Under the pieces are notes generated by a model. The model was not told the origin of the DNA, made no database searches, and saw nothing but the letters and a program-made list of their open reading frames with translations. Position numbers and translations under genes: made by a program. DNA of 10,475 nucleotides from Flavobacteriales bacterium (GTDB lineage: Bacteria > Bacteroidota > Bacteroidia > Flavobacteriales_D > Sanyastnellaceae), in contig WTJL01000105.1 of the NCBI GenBank assembly GCA_011524845.1, positions 1-10,475 of the forward strand, given 5' to 3'. Below, in pieces: positions 1 to 7,400 of this stretch; position 1 is the first letter of the stretch; each line of letters begins with the position of its first letter.

Positions 1-332
1 CGGTGGACGAGGTCGTAGCTGTGGTCCACCAGCTCCAGAAACATCGTCCATGACACGTCTCCGAACGGTTCAGGATGGACGCTGTTCCAATGCTTGGAAT
101 TGAGGTAAGGACCTGTGGTGACGCCACTGTACGTCGCCCGCAACTTAGGGATCCGTTCAGGATCGCACTTCATGCCGCATCCTTGGAATTCGAAGGCATC
201 GAGCAAGCAAAACATTTTGCCGCCCACCTTGAACACCACCGTACGGTCGTCGAACGGCATGTCCTCTGTGGTGCCCGGCTTGCTCAAACAATGGGCCCTC
301 AATCGCTCAAGAAGACGGTCGTCTGCAGTCAT
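1..332 (-). CDS. MmcQ/YjbR-family (CyaY-like fold) protein, 3' end cut by window edge
   Basis: Reading leftwards from the ATG at 332-330 gives an open frame of 110 codons that runs off the left edge. Visible family features are an early PGTTEDMPFDD segment (about residues 19-29), a VFKVGGKMFCLL strand (33-44), KCDPERIPKLR (55-65), the hallmark GVTTGPYLNSKHWNSV stretch (70-85) and LVDHSYDLV near the end (101-109). These match small MmcQ/YjbR (DUF419) proteins of about 115-125 residues, so only a few C-terminal residues should be missing. The family has a CyaY-like fold and is annotated as putative DNA-binding; its biochemical role is not settled, and it is likely cytoplasmic because no signal peptide is seen. 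The ATG overlaps the stop of the Hpt gene upstream as ATGA, so the two are probably translationally coupled. It is unlikely to take part in glycan use. Confidence 0.85.
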   Translation of the reverse strand, partial: MTADDRLLERLRAHCLSKPGTTEDMPFDDRTVVFKVGGKMFCLLDAFEFQGCGMKCDPERIPKLRATYSGVTTGPYLNSKHWNSVHPEPFGDVSWTMFLELVDHSYDLVH

Positions 333-655
333 GCAAGCCCCGCCTTCTTCTCGGCCACAGCCTGCAACACTTGGCTCAAGGCGGTGTCCAAGCCCGACGC
401 GTCCAAATCGCTCATGGAAGGGCGCCACTCGTGCAGCATGTTGTTGATGTCCTCGGCCCCCAACAACGTCATGGTGGGCTTCAAGGAGTGACGCGTGGCC
501 GAGATGACGTTCCAATCTTGGGACTCGGCTGCCGCCACCAAGTTGCGAAGCGACTTGGTCAGCGTGGTTTCCAGCGCCTCCAAGAACTCCACGTACGCGG
601 AAGGGTCATCGCCAAAAATGGCGTCGTATTGGTCGAAGCGTGTGTTTACCTGCAT
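329..655 (-). CDS. Orphan Hpt-domain (histidine phosphotransfer) protein
   Basis: The product is a 108-residue, mostly helical, soluble protein with no signal peptide or membrane segment. The centre carries ATRHSLKPTMTLLGAEDI (residues 53-70), which fits the Hpt phosphorylation motif: His56 would receive the phosphate and Lys59 sits three residues on, as in the usual HxLK pattern, with the following LGA also typical. Pro60 replaces the more common Gly. Hpt proteins relay phosphate between hybrid sensor kinases and response regulators in the cytoplasm. No kinase or regulator is in the window, so its partners are unknown. The ATG at 655-653 is the first Met in frame. It lies 43 bases after the GH16 stop, with no clear Shine-Dalgarno sequence, which is common in Bacteroidetes. 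The stop overlaps the start of the next gene. The CDS is likely real; the Hpt call rests on one motif and the protein size. Confidence 0.72.
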   Translation of the reverse strand: MQVNTRFDQYDAIFGDDPSAYVEFLEALETTLTKSLRNLVAAAESQDWNVISATRHSLKPTMTLLGAEDINNMLHEWRPSMSDLDASGLDTALSQVLQAVAEKKAGLA

Positions 656-684
656 GGGGTGAAGATACAGCCTCCCCCTCAGAG

Positions 685-698
685 CCCAGAAACCTGGG
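685..698 (-). terminator. Small hairpin directly after the GH16 stop; weak terminator candidate
   Basis: On the transcribed strand the TAA stop of GH16 is followed at once by CCCAG-GTTT-CTGGG, a perfect 5-bp GC-rich stem with a 4-base loop. No run of U follows (the next bases are CTCTGAGG), so it does not fit a standard intrinsic terminator. It could slow or partly end transcription, or stabilise the 3' end of the PUL message, before the Hpt gene. A chance match is quite possible. Confidence 0.22.
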
Positions 699-1922
699 TT
701 ACTGATACACCCTCACGTAGTCCACCGCCATGAATTGCGGGAACAACGTAGATTCATCCGGGTACCCCGGCCAGTTCCCACCGACCGCAATGTTGAAGAT
801 GAAGAAGAACGGATCGTTGAACGGCGTCACGTGTCCGCTGCTCGCGACATGGTCCTCCGTGGTCAACTGGAAATACGGTTCGTCGTTCATCAACCACGTC
901 ATGGTGTCGGTGTTCCACTCCAGAGAGAACACGTGGTATTCGTCCGAAAACGTCGTGGGGAAATCCGAGTAGGTGACCGCCCCAAGGTTGGGGTGTCCAC
1001 CGCCAATGATCTCTCCCCAGTGCGCCGTTCCATGGACGTAGTTGGGCTGGTGGCCCAACAATTCCATGATGTCGATCTCTCCGCATTCAGGCCAGCCCAC
1101 CTCGGTGAAATTGGCGCCCAACATCCACAGGGCAGGCCAAATGCCTTGGCCGTATGGAAGCACCGCACGAATGTCGATTCGGCCAAACGCATACTCCTGC
1201 TTGTCCCGGGTGATCATCCGAGCAGAGGTGTATCCTGCGCCATCTTGGAGGGCCACAATGAAGAGGTTGTCGTCTTGCACGAAAGAGTTCGCAGACTCCG
1301 CAGTGTAGGATTGCAACTCGTTGTTGCCCCAGCCTCCTGAACCCAACTCGTGGGTCCAGTTGTCCAAATTGATGGCCGTGCCTTCGAATTCATCCGACCA
1401 CACCAAGGTCATGCCCGCAGGAGGATTCTCCGGCGAGTGAGGCGTGTCGTATCCGCCCTGAGGCAAATCGATGGCCAACTCTGTGTCGTCGTTCAGAATG
1501 GTTCCTGTGGCCACCTGTTGGTTGCCCTTCAAAAACCCATTGACAGGGTTCGACAGGACCACGGTGAATTGTTCGTCGGGCTCCAAGCCCTCGTCCACCA
1601 CAATGGGCACTTCGATGTCGAGCACCAAATCTCCCGGCGCAAACACCAATGTGCCCGATTGGGCCTCGAAGTCTTCGCCTGCTTTGGCGGTTCCTTCCAC
1701 CGTTTCGTAATCGACCGTCACCTCCTGCGCGTTGCTCGCGTCGAGGCGCACCTCGAAGCGGAACGTGCTGTTGAAGGTGTTCTCCAACGAGGTTCGGTCT
1801 GCCACAAATTGGATCTCCGCATCCACGGGCTCAGGGCCGCCCCCACAGTCGGAGCATCCCACCGCGAGGATCAACCATCCACATGCGCCAAGCCAAGGCA
1901 AAGACTTCGAGTGCCGAATCAT
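699..1922 (-). CDS. GH16 endo-beta-glucanase (laminarinase-like) lipoprotein with Calx-beta domain
   Basis: The product has 407 residues. A hydrophobic leader ends at a lipobox-like AVGC, with Cys23 the likely lipid anchor, followed by a Gly/Pro/acidic linker; surface exposure is inferred. Residues about 36-146 form a Calx-beta domain (SGTLVFAPGD, then VDEGLEPDEQFTVVLSNP, ending in TILNDD). The GH16 domain covers about 172-407, opening with LVWSDEFEG and ending VDYVRVYQ. Its active site GEIDIMELLG at 281-290 supplies the ExDxxE motif: Glu282 as nucleophile, Asp284 as helper and Glu287 as acid/base. Aromatic stretches IWPALWM (261-267) and GTAHWG (298-303) line the cleft in this family. The type resembles bacterial laminarinases that cut internal beta-1,3 bonds in laminarin or mixed-link glucans; exact specificity cannot be read from sequence. 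The start overlaps the preceding stop as ATGA. It is the last gene of the PUL, and both domains look intact. Confidence 0.93.
   Translation of the reverse strand: MIRHSKSLPWLGACGWLILAVGCSDCGGGPEPVDAEIQFVADRTSLENTFNSTFRFEVRLDASNAQEVTVDYETVEGTAKAGEDFEAQSGTLVFAPGDLVLDIEVPIVVDEGLEPDEQFTVVLSNPVNGFLKGNQQVATGTILNDDTELAIDLPQGGYDTPHSPENPPAGMTLVWSDEFEGTAINLDNWTHELGSGGWGNNELQSYTAESANSFVQDDNLFIVALQDGAGYTSARMITRDKQEYAFGRIDIRAVLPYGQGIWPALWMLGANFTEVGWPECGEIDIMELLGHQPNYVHGTAHWGEIIGGGHPNLGAVTYSDFPTTFSDEYHVFSLEWNTDTMTWLMNDEPYFQLTTEDHVASSGHVTPFNDPFFFIFNIAVGGNWPGYPDESTLFPQFMAVDYVRVYQ
1485..1817 (-). other. Calx-beta domain within the GH16 lipoprotein
   Basis: Residues about 36-146 of the GH16 product form one Calx-beta unit, recognised by VEGTAKAGEDF, SGTLVFAPGD, the acidic EGLEPDE turn and the closing GTILNDD strand. 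Such domains are beta-sandwiches that in other proteins bind calcium or act as spacers. Here it probably lifts the catalytic domain away from the membrane anchor. The acidic residues in the loops would suit calcium binding, but this is inference. Confidence 0.8.
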
Positions 1923-2791
1923 TCTGCTGCAAAAATCAAAGTGAAGTAACCACTGCCCACAGGGTTGACGCAGTCTCCCCCTTGTTGGAGGGCGCTCAAC
2001 ACGAGGCGGTCTTCTGTCAATTCAGTGATGGTGTACGTCGGACCAGAGTCCCACACGCCCATCCAACCACAAATCTCCGCCACTTCCGTGGTCAGACCGT
2101 TGATGGTGAACAAATCCTCACCGTTGGGGCCCGCTTGAAGCTCGAGCGTGTACGTGGAAGGCGCCACAGTCATCAACGTCTCGATGTACCCGTCGAAAGG
2201 GTTCATCGTTCCTCCGTTGTTGTTGTAGATGAACTCACCGTCCTCCGTCAACGTCCAACGGTCGTCGTATTGGAAATCGACCAATGCGCCCGCGGGAGAA
2301 GCGTACCACTCGGTTGACCCGGGCTCCGGGCCAATGGCGATGGCGCCCGCATCGGAGGCGAACTTCCAAGATTTGGGGTTGTCGCATCCCGTCAACAGCG
2401 CCAGCGTGCCTTCACAAGGAAGCTCCAACGTCTTTTCAATGTGGACACTGTCCTCAAAGTACGCCATGCCCCCTTCAGCGTGTCCTTGGTAGGAAATGCC
2501 GTAGGTGCCTTCGACGTAGTAGATCATGGTGTCGACTGGGTCGTTGCTGGTTTGGCCATTCCCAAAGTCCCACAAGTGGATGAAGACGTCGTCGCTGACG
2601 TCCGCTTCGACCACCACGGTGTTGGAATCAATGCCCACCACACCGTCGACCGTGTCCGGCAAGAAGTACCATGTCACGTCTGCCGATGGAGGGTTGGGCA
2701 ACCCGGGGCTCGTTTCCACATAGGGGTCACAGCTTTGCAGCGCCAACACGGCTGCTGCTCCCGCGACCAAGAAGGTGTTCTTCAAGTTCAT
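1919..2791 (-). CDS. PKD-domain lipoprotein, probable surface glycan-binding protein (SusE position)
   Basis: The product has 290 residues. The signal peptide ends with the lipobox LQSC; Cys21 is the lipid anchor. Residues about 36-122 are a PKD (Ig-like) domain, shown by the WDFGNG core (74-79) and the YYVEGTYGISYQG strand pair (91-103). The rest, about 126-290, is rich in aromatic and beta-type residues, including DDRWTLTEDGEFIYNNNG (176-193) and WDSGPTYTITEL (247-258), with four cysteines (126, 136, 241, 274) that could form two disulfides. I do not recognise this part as a named family; it reads like a lipocalin-like or beta-sandwich binding module. The gene sits between susD and GH16, the place where PULs usually encode a surface glycan-binding lipoprotein, and PKD-bearing lipoproteins are known from marine laminarin PULs. 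No catalytic motif is seen. It overlaps both neighbours by ATGA. The binding role is inferred from position and architecture. Confidence 0.85.
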   Translation of the reverse strand: MNLKNTFLVAGAAAVLALQSCDPYVETSPGLPNPPSADVTWYFLPDTVDGVVGIDSNTVVVEADVSDDVFIHLWDFGNGQTSNDPVDTMIYYVEGTYGISYQGHAEGGMAYFEDSVHIEKTLELPCEGTLALLTGCDNPKSWKFASDAGAIAIGPEPGSTEWYASPAGALVDFQYDDRWTLTEDGEFIYNNNGGTMNPFDGYIETLMTVAPSTYTLELQAGPNGEDLFTINGLTTEVAEICGWMGVWDSGPTYTITELTEDRLVLSALQQGGDCVNPVGSGYFTLIFAAE

Positions 2792-4329
2792 TCGTAGCCA
2801 GGGTTTTGGGTCAATTGACCGTTGGAAAGGGTGATTTCAGCGAGGGGAATGGGGAAGAGTTCGCTCTTGCCTGGAATGAATCCTTCCAAGACTTCAGCCG
2901 CACGTCCTTGACGGACAAGGTCGAAGAAACGGTGTCCTTCCAAGCCCAATTCCACACGACGCTCGTGCCAAATGGCATCAAGCAAGGCCTGCCCTGTCAA
3001 GCTGCCTGCCTCAATTTGAGGAACAGACGCCCGCGAACGGACCATGTTCAACGACGCAATCGCCGTGGCGTCGTCGCCCTGCTGTTGGCACGCCTCGGCG
3101 TGCATGAGAAGCACATCCGCCAACCGAATCACACGGTCGTTGGACCCTCCGTTGGGGTTGGGGTCGCCAAACGGAGCAAGTTCCGCTGCAGGGTTGAAGT
3201 ACTTCCGAGCGTAGTAAGGCGCAGGCATGCCTGTGGCGTCCTCGGTGAGTTGCCCCCAATCCGACGCGTTGTCGCCCAACTGGTAGACAGTGTATCCCAA
3301 ACGAGGATCCACCTTCTCAATGAGGTCCGGACCGATTTGCTCCTCCCACACTTCGAATTCGTCCACGAAGTCTTGGGTGGGCAAGTTGAAGCCGTATCCG
3401 CTGAAGGTGCCGCGTGCGCGCTGGAACACGTTGGTGTACGTGCCCTCGCTCCAGAACTGAGCTCCCCAGTTGCCCCCAGAGTTGTTGGCGTACTGGATTT
3501 CCCAGATGCTTCCAGGTCCGTTTTCTCCGCCTTCGGTGAAGATGTTGCCGTAGTTGGGGTCGAGGAAGTACTCCCCTGAACCCACCACCTCTTCGCAACG
3601 CTCGCGGCATTCTGCCCAATTGCCTTGGTAGAGGTGCGCCTTGGCCAACAACGCGTTGGCAGCACCACGGGTGGCGCGGCCGGTTTGCGAGGTGCTGTAG
3701 GCACTCTTTTCAGGCAAGTTGGCCGCCGCCTCTTCGAGGTCCGCCACGATTTGGGCCCACACCTCTTCCGCAGTCGCGCGAGGCTGCGCGTACTCCGACG
3801 GTGCAAGTGGACGCGTCACGAGGGGCACACCTCCAAACGTGGTCACCAGGTTGAAGTACCAGTAGGCGCGCAAGAATTGCGCTTCGCCGAGGTACGCCAG
3901 TTTGGTGAACTCGTCCATTTCGATGCCAGGGATGTTCTCCAAGGCGATGTTGCAGTAGGTGATGCCTTTGTAAGCGGTTTTCCACTCGCCAAGCACGATG
4001 CCGCTTGAGGGGTCTCCATAGAAACCTTCAAACTCGAGCAAGTCGGGCTCGTCGGTGTCGCCAGATCCTCCCTTGTCGGCGTCGTCGCTGACGATGTCTC
4101 CAAAGTACCAGCGGAAGTGGGCACCATCGGAGATCTCGACTTGCAACGGTGCGTAGCAAGCGATGGTGGCGGCCTCAGCGTCCTCTGCCGTTTGGTAGAA
4201 GTTGCCCGCCGAGCTGCCGATGTAGGGATCGCGGTCCAAGAAATCCTTGGAGCATCCCGTGGACAGGAGCACGAAAGCCATCAAGGCCAAGGTGCCCATC
4301 CATGCAGTGGTGGTTGTGTGTTGTTTCAT
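2788..4329 (-). CDS. susD: SusD/RagB-family outer-membrane glycan-binding lipoprotein
   Basis: The product has 513 residues, a normal length for the family. The signal peptide ends in LLSTGC; Cys26 is the lipidated residue, followed by SKDFLDRDP, typical of SusD proteins. The N-terminal half carries YLGEAQFLRAYWYFNLV and FGGVPLVTRPL (146-175), a family hallmark in the TPR-like helices. The C-terminal half carries RLADVLLMHAEA (402-413), HERRVELGLEGHRFFDLVRQG (455-475) and the closing LFPIPLAEI...QNPGYE. SusD proteins form a lid over the SusC barrel at the cell surface and help capture oligosaccharides. This one is probably specific for a beta-glucan because its operon encodes GH16 and GH3, but sequence alone does not prove the ligand. 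Its ATG shares one base with the susC stop (TGATG), and its own stop overlaps the PKD gene (ATGA), so translation is likely coupled to give matched amounts of SusC and SusD. Confidence 0.97.
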   Translation of the reverse strand: MKQHTTTTAWMGTLALMAFVLLSTGCSKDFLDRDPYIGSSAGNFYQTAEDAEAATIACYAPLQVEISDGAHFRWYFGDIVSDDADKGGSGDTDEPDLLEFEGFYGDPSSGIVLGEWKTAYKGITYCNIALENIPGIEMDEFTKLAYLGEAQFLRAYWYFNLVTTFGGVPLVTRPLAPSEYAQPRATAEEVWAQIVADLEEAAANLPEKSAYSTSQTGRATRGAANALLAKAHLYQGNWAECRERCEEVVGSGEYFLDPNYGNIFTEGGENGPGSIWEIQYANNSGGNWGAQFWSEGTYTNVFQRARGTFSGYGFNLPTQDFVDEFEVWEEQIGPDLIEKVDPRLGYTVYQLGDNASDWGQLTEDATGMPAPYYARKYFNPAAELAPFGDPNPNGGSNDRVIRLADVLLMHAEACQQQGDDATAIASLNMVRSRASVPQIEAGSLTGQALLDAIWHERRVELGLEGHRFFDLVRQGRAAEVLEGFIPGKSELFPIPLAEITLSNGQLTQNPGYE

Positions 4330-7300
4330 CAGAACGTCACATTGATGCCCAGGTTGTAAATCCGGGGCGATGGGTAAAATCCGCGGTCGATGCCAATCTC
4401 AAGCGTGCCACGGGTGCCGATTTCAGGGTCCAAACCGGAGTACTTCGTAAACGTGAACAGGTTGTTCGCGCTCGCGTAGATGCGGAATTTGGAAATGCCC
4501 ACTCGGTCCAAGACTTCACGTGGCAACGTGTAGCCCAACATCAACGATTTCACACGCAAGTACGAGCCGTCTTCGATGAAGCGGTCGGACACGCGGTTGT
4601 TTTGGTTGAGGTCGGCGTGGGTCAAACGAGGCGTCTCGTTGCTCGACCCCTCTCCCGTCCAACGGTCAAGTGCCGCGATGGGCAAGTTGGTCGTGTTGAG
4701 GTCGTAACGGAACATGCCTTGGTAGATGTCGTTGCCTTGGCTGCCCTGCAAGAAGAGGTTCACATCCCAGTTCTTGTACTTGGCTCCAGCAGTGAAGCCG
4801 TAGGTGAAGTTGGGGTGTGGGTTTCCGATGACCACTTTGTCTTCGTTGTTGATGACGCCGTCGCCGTTTTGGTCCACAAAAATCACGTCACCGGCCACAG
4901 CGTTGGCCTGGCTGGTGTCGGCCATGGCCTCCTCGTCCGTTTGGTAGATGCCGGCCGTTTCGAAGCCCCAGAACGTGGCAATGGGCAATCCAATGTCCGT
5001 GATGGCCACGAAGTCTCCTGAGCCAAACACGTTGCCCGTGAAGATGGGCTGGTTCAAGGAGTCCACAGGAGCGCCGAGGTCGGTGACCTCGTTGCGGTAC
5101 ATGGAAATGTTGCCGTTCAGGTTGTACGTGAAGTCTCCTTCACCGCCCTGGTATCCGATGGCCAATTCCGCACCGCGGTTGCGGGCAGAAGCGACGTTGG
5201 ATGGGCCGGGCTCAAGGCCTGCCGTGCCTGGGTTGGGCACGTACGCCAACATGTCGATGGTGTTCTTTTCGTAGATGTCGAAAATGAAGTTCCAACGGCC
5301 GTCGAGGAAGTCGGCGTCCACCCCCACGTTGATTTGCTCGCCAGTCTCCCACTTGAGGTCAGGGTTGGCGATGGCGACGGGACCTGAACCAATGGTTTGG
5401 TTCTGCTCGCTTCCAAACGTGTAGTTCAAGCCGTTCACGATGACGGGGTTGTAGGCGTAATCGCCGATTTCAGCGTTTCCGTTCCGTCCCCAGCTTCCAC
5501 GCACTTTGAAGAAGTCGATCCAGTCCTTCTCGTCGAACCATGGGCGCTCGGTCAAGTTCCAAGCCGCCGAGAACGACGGGAACAATCCGAATCGGTTGTT
5601 CAACCCAAAGCGAGACGAACCGTCGTAGCGGAGGGTGCCCATGAGGGACCACTCTTTTCCGAGATCGTAGGTGGCACGGACGAACTGGCCAATCCAAGCC
5701 GTTTCGCTGATGCCGTCGCCCGCCCGGGGAATCTGAGGCTCCACGTTCAAGCTGTTGCTCAAAAACGCGTAGTTGGGGTCGTTGGTCGCCAAGCTGTCAC
5801 GGGAAGCCGTGATGCTGGTGGAACGCGACTCCAAGGCCGAGTAACCTGCAATGACCTGCAACTTGTCCTCGTTCTCAAATTCCTTGGTGTAGGTCAAGGT
5901 GTTTTCCCACTGCCATGTCGACCACTTGTTCTCTGCCCGAATCAGCGAGTTGACCTCACGGAATTCCGTGGCAGGACGGTTGGGGTCACCGGGGTACAAC
6001 GCCAAGTCGAACGTTGGGAAGAAGATCTTTTGGGATCCCAAGGCCAAATCCACGTTCACAGAGGAACGGAACTTCAGGCTGGGCAAAAGGTCAAGCTCTC
6101 CGAAGACGTTGCCCACAAAACGGTTGGTGGTCCAGCTGTCGTAGGTCTGCTCGATTTGGTTGATGGGGTTGACAATGTCGCTGTCGATGTAGTCCGTGTA
6201 GGCGTACTGACCGTCAGGACGGGTCACCGGTGTCACAGGGTCGATGTTCAACGCGCGCACCACAGGGGTGGCGAATTCGTTGTTCACGGCCAGTGCATTC
6301 CGGTTGATGTTGGTGAAGGTCACGTTTTGTCCCACCTTGACGCGGTCGCCCGCTTGCTGCTCGGAGTTGACGCGGAAGGTGGTCCGCTCAAAGCGTCCCT
6401 TTTCCCCGCCAATGATGCCGTCCTGAGAGAAGTGGCTCGCGCCCATGGCGATGCTCGACGTCTCCGTGCCGTTCGTGTACAACACGCTGTGGTTGGACAT
6501 CGGAGCACGCTGGAACATGGCTTCTTGCCAGTTGGTGCCTTCGCCCAAAGACGCGGGATCCGTCAATCCTGGAAGCGCGGCCAATCCAGCTGCGGCACGG
6601 CTCTCGTTCATCAACGTGGCGTACTCCTCAGCGTTCAACAACGCCATGTACTTCCAAGGCTCCTGCATGCCGACGTAGCTGTCGTAGGTCAAGGTGGCCT
6701 TGCTGCCACGCGAGCCCTTCTTGGTGGTGATCAACACCACCCCGTTGGCCCCACGCGCACCGTAAATGGCGGTGGATGCAGCGTCCTTCAAGATGCTGAT
6801 GCTCTCGATGTCCGATGGGTTCAAGTAGTCAATGCCACCTGAAGGAATGCCGTCCACAATGAACAGAGGGTCCGAGTTGTTGATCGAACCGAGGCCACGG
6901 ATGCGAATGGTCTGGGTCGACCCGGGCTGGCCCGAGTTTTGGGTGACCTGGACCCCGGCCGCGCGACCTTGCAAGGCCTGCTCCGTCCGCAACACGGGAA
7001 TGCTCGTGGCTTCTTTGATGTCGACCGTGGTCACCGCCCCGGAGATCTTGCTCCGCTGTTGGTTGCCGTAGCCGATGACGACTGCTTCTTCAAGGCCAGC
7101 CACATCTGGACGAAGGGTGACTTTGAGGTCCGACACCGTGTTGGTGACCGTCAATTCTTGGCGCAGGTACCCGATGTAAGAAAACACCAAAGTCGCGCCT
7201 GACTCGGCCGTCAATGCGAATTTTCCGTCGAGGTCTGTGGCGGTGCCGGCGTAAGAGCCCTTGACCGTGACAGACACCCCTGGGAGGGGAAGGTCGCCGT

Positions 7301-7400
7301 CGACGACCGTACCTCCGACGGAGATGGTTTGGGCCAACAACCCCGAGCTTGCTCCGAAGAGCAAGATCAGGGTTGCAAGCGAGGAAAGGCGTTGAATCAT
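4329..7400 (-). CDS. susC: SusC/RagA-family TonB-dependent outer-membrane oligosaccharide transporter
   Basis: I take the ATG at 7400-7398 as start, giving 1023 residues. It overlaps the preceding stop as ATGA, like its neighbours, and opens directly on a good signal peptide (MIQRLSSLATLILLFG..., cleaved near LLAQ, residue 24). The ATG five codons upstream (7415) would only add MELRE. A carboxypeptidase-regulatory-like (CarbopepD) domain spans about 27-100, with GVSVTVKGS and FSYIGY. A TonB-box-like EEAVVIGYG follows at about 104-112. The plug domain then carries GSINNSDPLFIVDGIP (171-186) and SILKDAASTAIYGARGANGVV (202-222), the SusC signature. The remaining ~790 residues form the beta-barrel, ending in NLGINVTF with a C-terminal aromatic residue, as expected for BAM-inserted barrels. 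No STN domain is seen, so it is unlikely to signal through an anti-sigma factor. It imports oligosaccharides into the periplasm using TonB-ExbBD energy; beta-glucan specificity is inferred from neighbours. Confidence 0.97.
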   Translation of the reverse strand: MIQRLSSLATLILLFGASSGLLAQTISVGGTVVDGDLPLPGVSVTVKGSYAGTATDLDGKFALTAESGATLVFSYIGYLRQELTVTNTVSDLKVTLRPDVAGLEEAVVIGYGNQQRSKISGAVTTVDIKEATSIPVLRTEQALQGRAAGVQVTQNSGQPGSTQTIRIRGLGSINNSDPLFIVDGIPSGGIDYLNPSDIESISILKDAASTAIYGARGANGVVLITTKKGSRGSKATLTYDSYVGMQEPWKYMALLNAEEYATLMNESRAAAGLAALPGLTDPASLGEGTNWQEAMFQRAPMSNHSVLYTNGTETSSIAMGASHFSQDGIIGGEKGRFERTTFRVNSEQQAGDRVKVGQNVTFTNINRNALAVNNEFATPVVRALNIDPVTPVTRPDGQYAYTDYIDSDIVNPINQIEQTYDSWTTNRFVGNVFGELDLLPSLKFRSSVNVDLALGSQKIFFPTFDLALYPGDPNRPATEFREVNSLIRAENKWSTWQWENTLTYTKEFENEDKLQVIAGYSALESRSTSITASRDSLATNDPNYAFLSNSLNVEPQIPRAGDGISETAWIGQFVRATYDLGKEWSLMGTLRYDGSSRFGLNNRFGLFPSFSAAWNLTERPWFDEKDWIDFFKVRGSWGRNGNAEIGDYAYNPVIVNGLNYTFGSEQNQTIGSGPVAIANPDLKWETGEQINVGVDADFLDGRWNFIFDIYEKNTIDMLAYVPNPGTAGLEPGPSNVASARNRGAELAIGYQGGEGDFTYNLNGNISMYRNEVTDLGAPVDSLNQPIFTGNVFGSGDFVAITDIGLPIATFWGFETAGIYQTDEEAMADTSQANAVAGDVIFVDQNGDGVINNEDKVVIGNPHPNFTYGFTAGAKYKNWDVNLFLQGSQGNDIYQGMFRYDLNTTNLPIAALDRWTGEGSSNETPRLTHADLNQNNRVSDRFIEDGSYLRVKSLMLGYTLPREVLDRVGISKFRIYASANNLFTFTKYSGLDPEIGTRGTLEIGIDRGFYPSPRIYNLGINVTF

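Noticed and set aside
75..491. Plus-strand open frame across the Hpt and MmcQ genes
   Set aside because: The minus-strand MmcQ/YjbR signature is unmistakable and continues to the window edge.
656..698. Promoter or Shine-Dalgarno sequence for the Hpt gene
   Set aside because: A GGGGGAGG stretch lies about 15 bases before the ATG, too far for a normal ribosome binding site, and no -7/-33 elements are apparent.
2671..3579. Plus-strand open frame (302 codons) opposite susD
   Set aside because: It lies antisense to conserved SusD motifs and has no recognisable domain or signal peptide.
4149..5021. Plus-strand open frame (290 codons) over the susC/susD junction
   Set aside because: It crosses two well-supported antisense genes and its translation has no domain character.
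5397..6842. Long open frame (481 codons) on the plus strand opposite susC
   Set aside because: The opposite frame is a full SusC barrel with clear family motifs. The plus-strand translation is low in complexity, Val/Arg/His-rich and without domain signals, as expected from a GC-rich codon-bias shadow.
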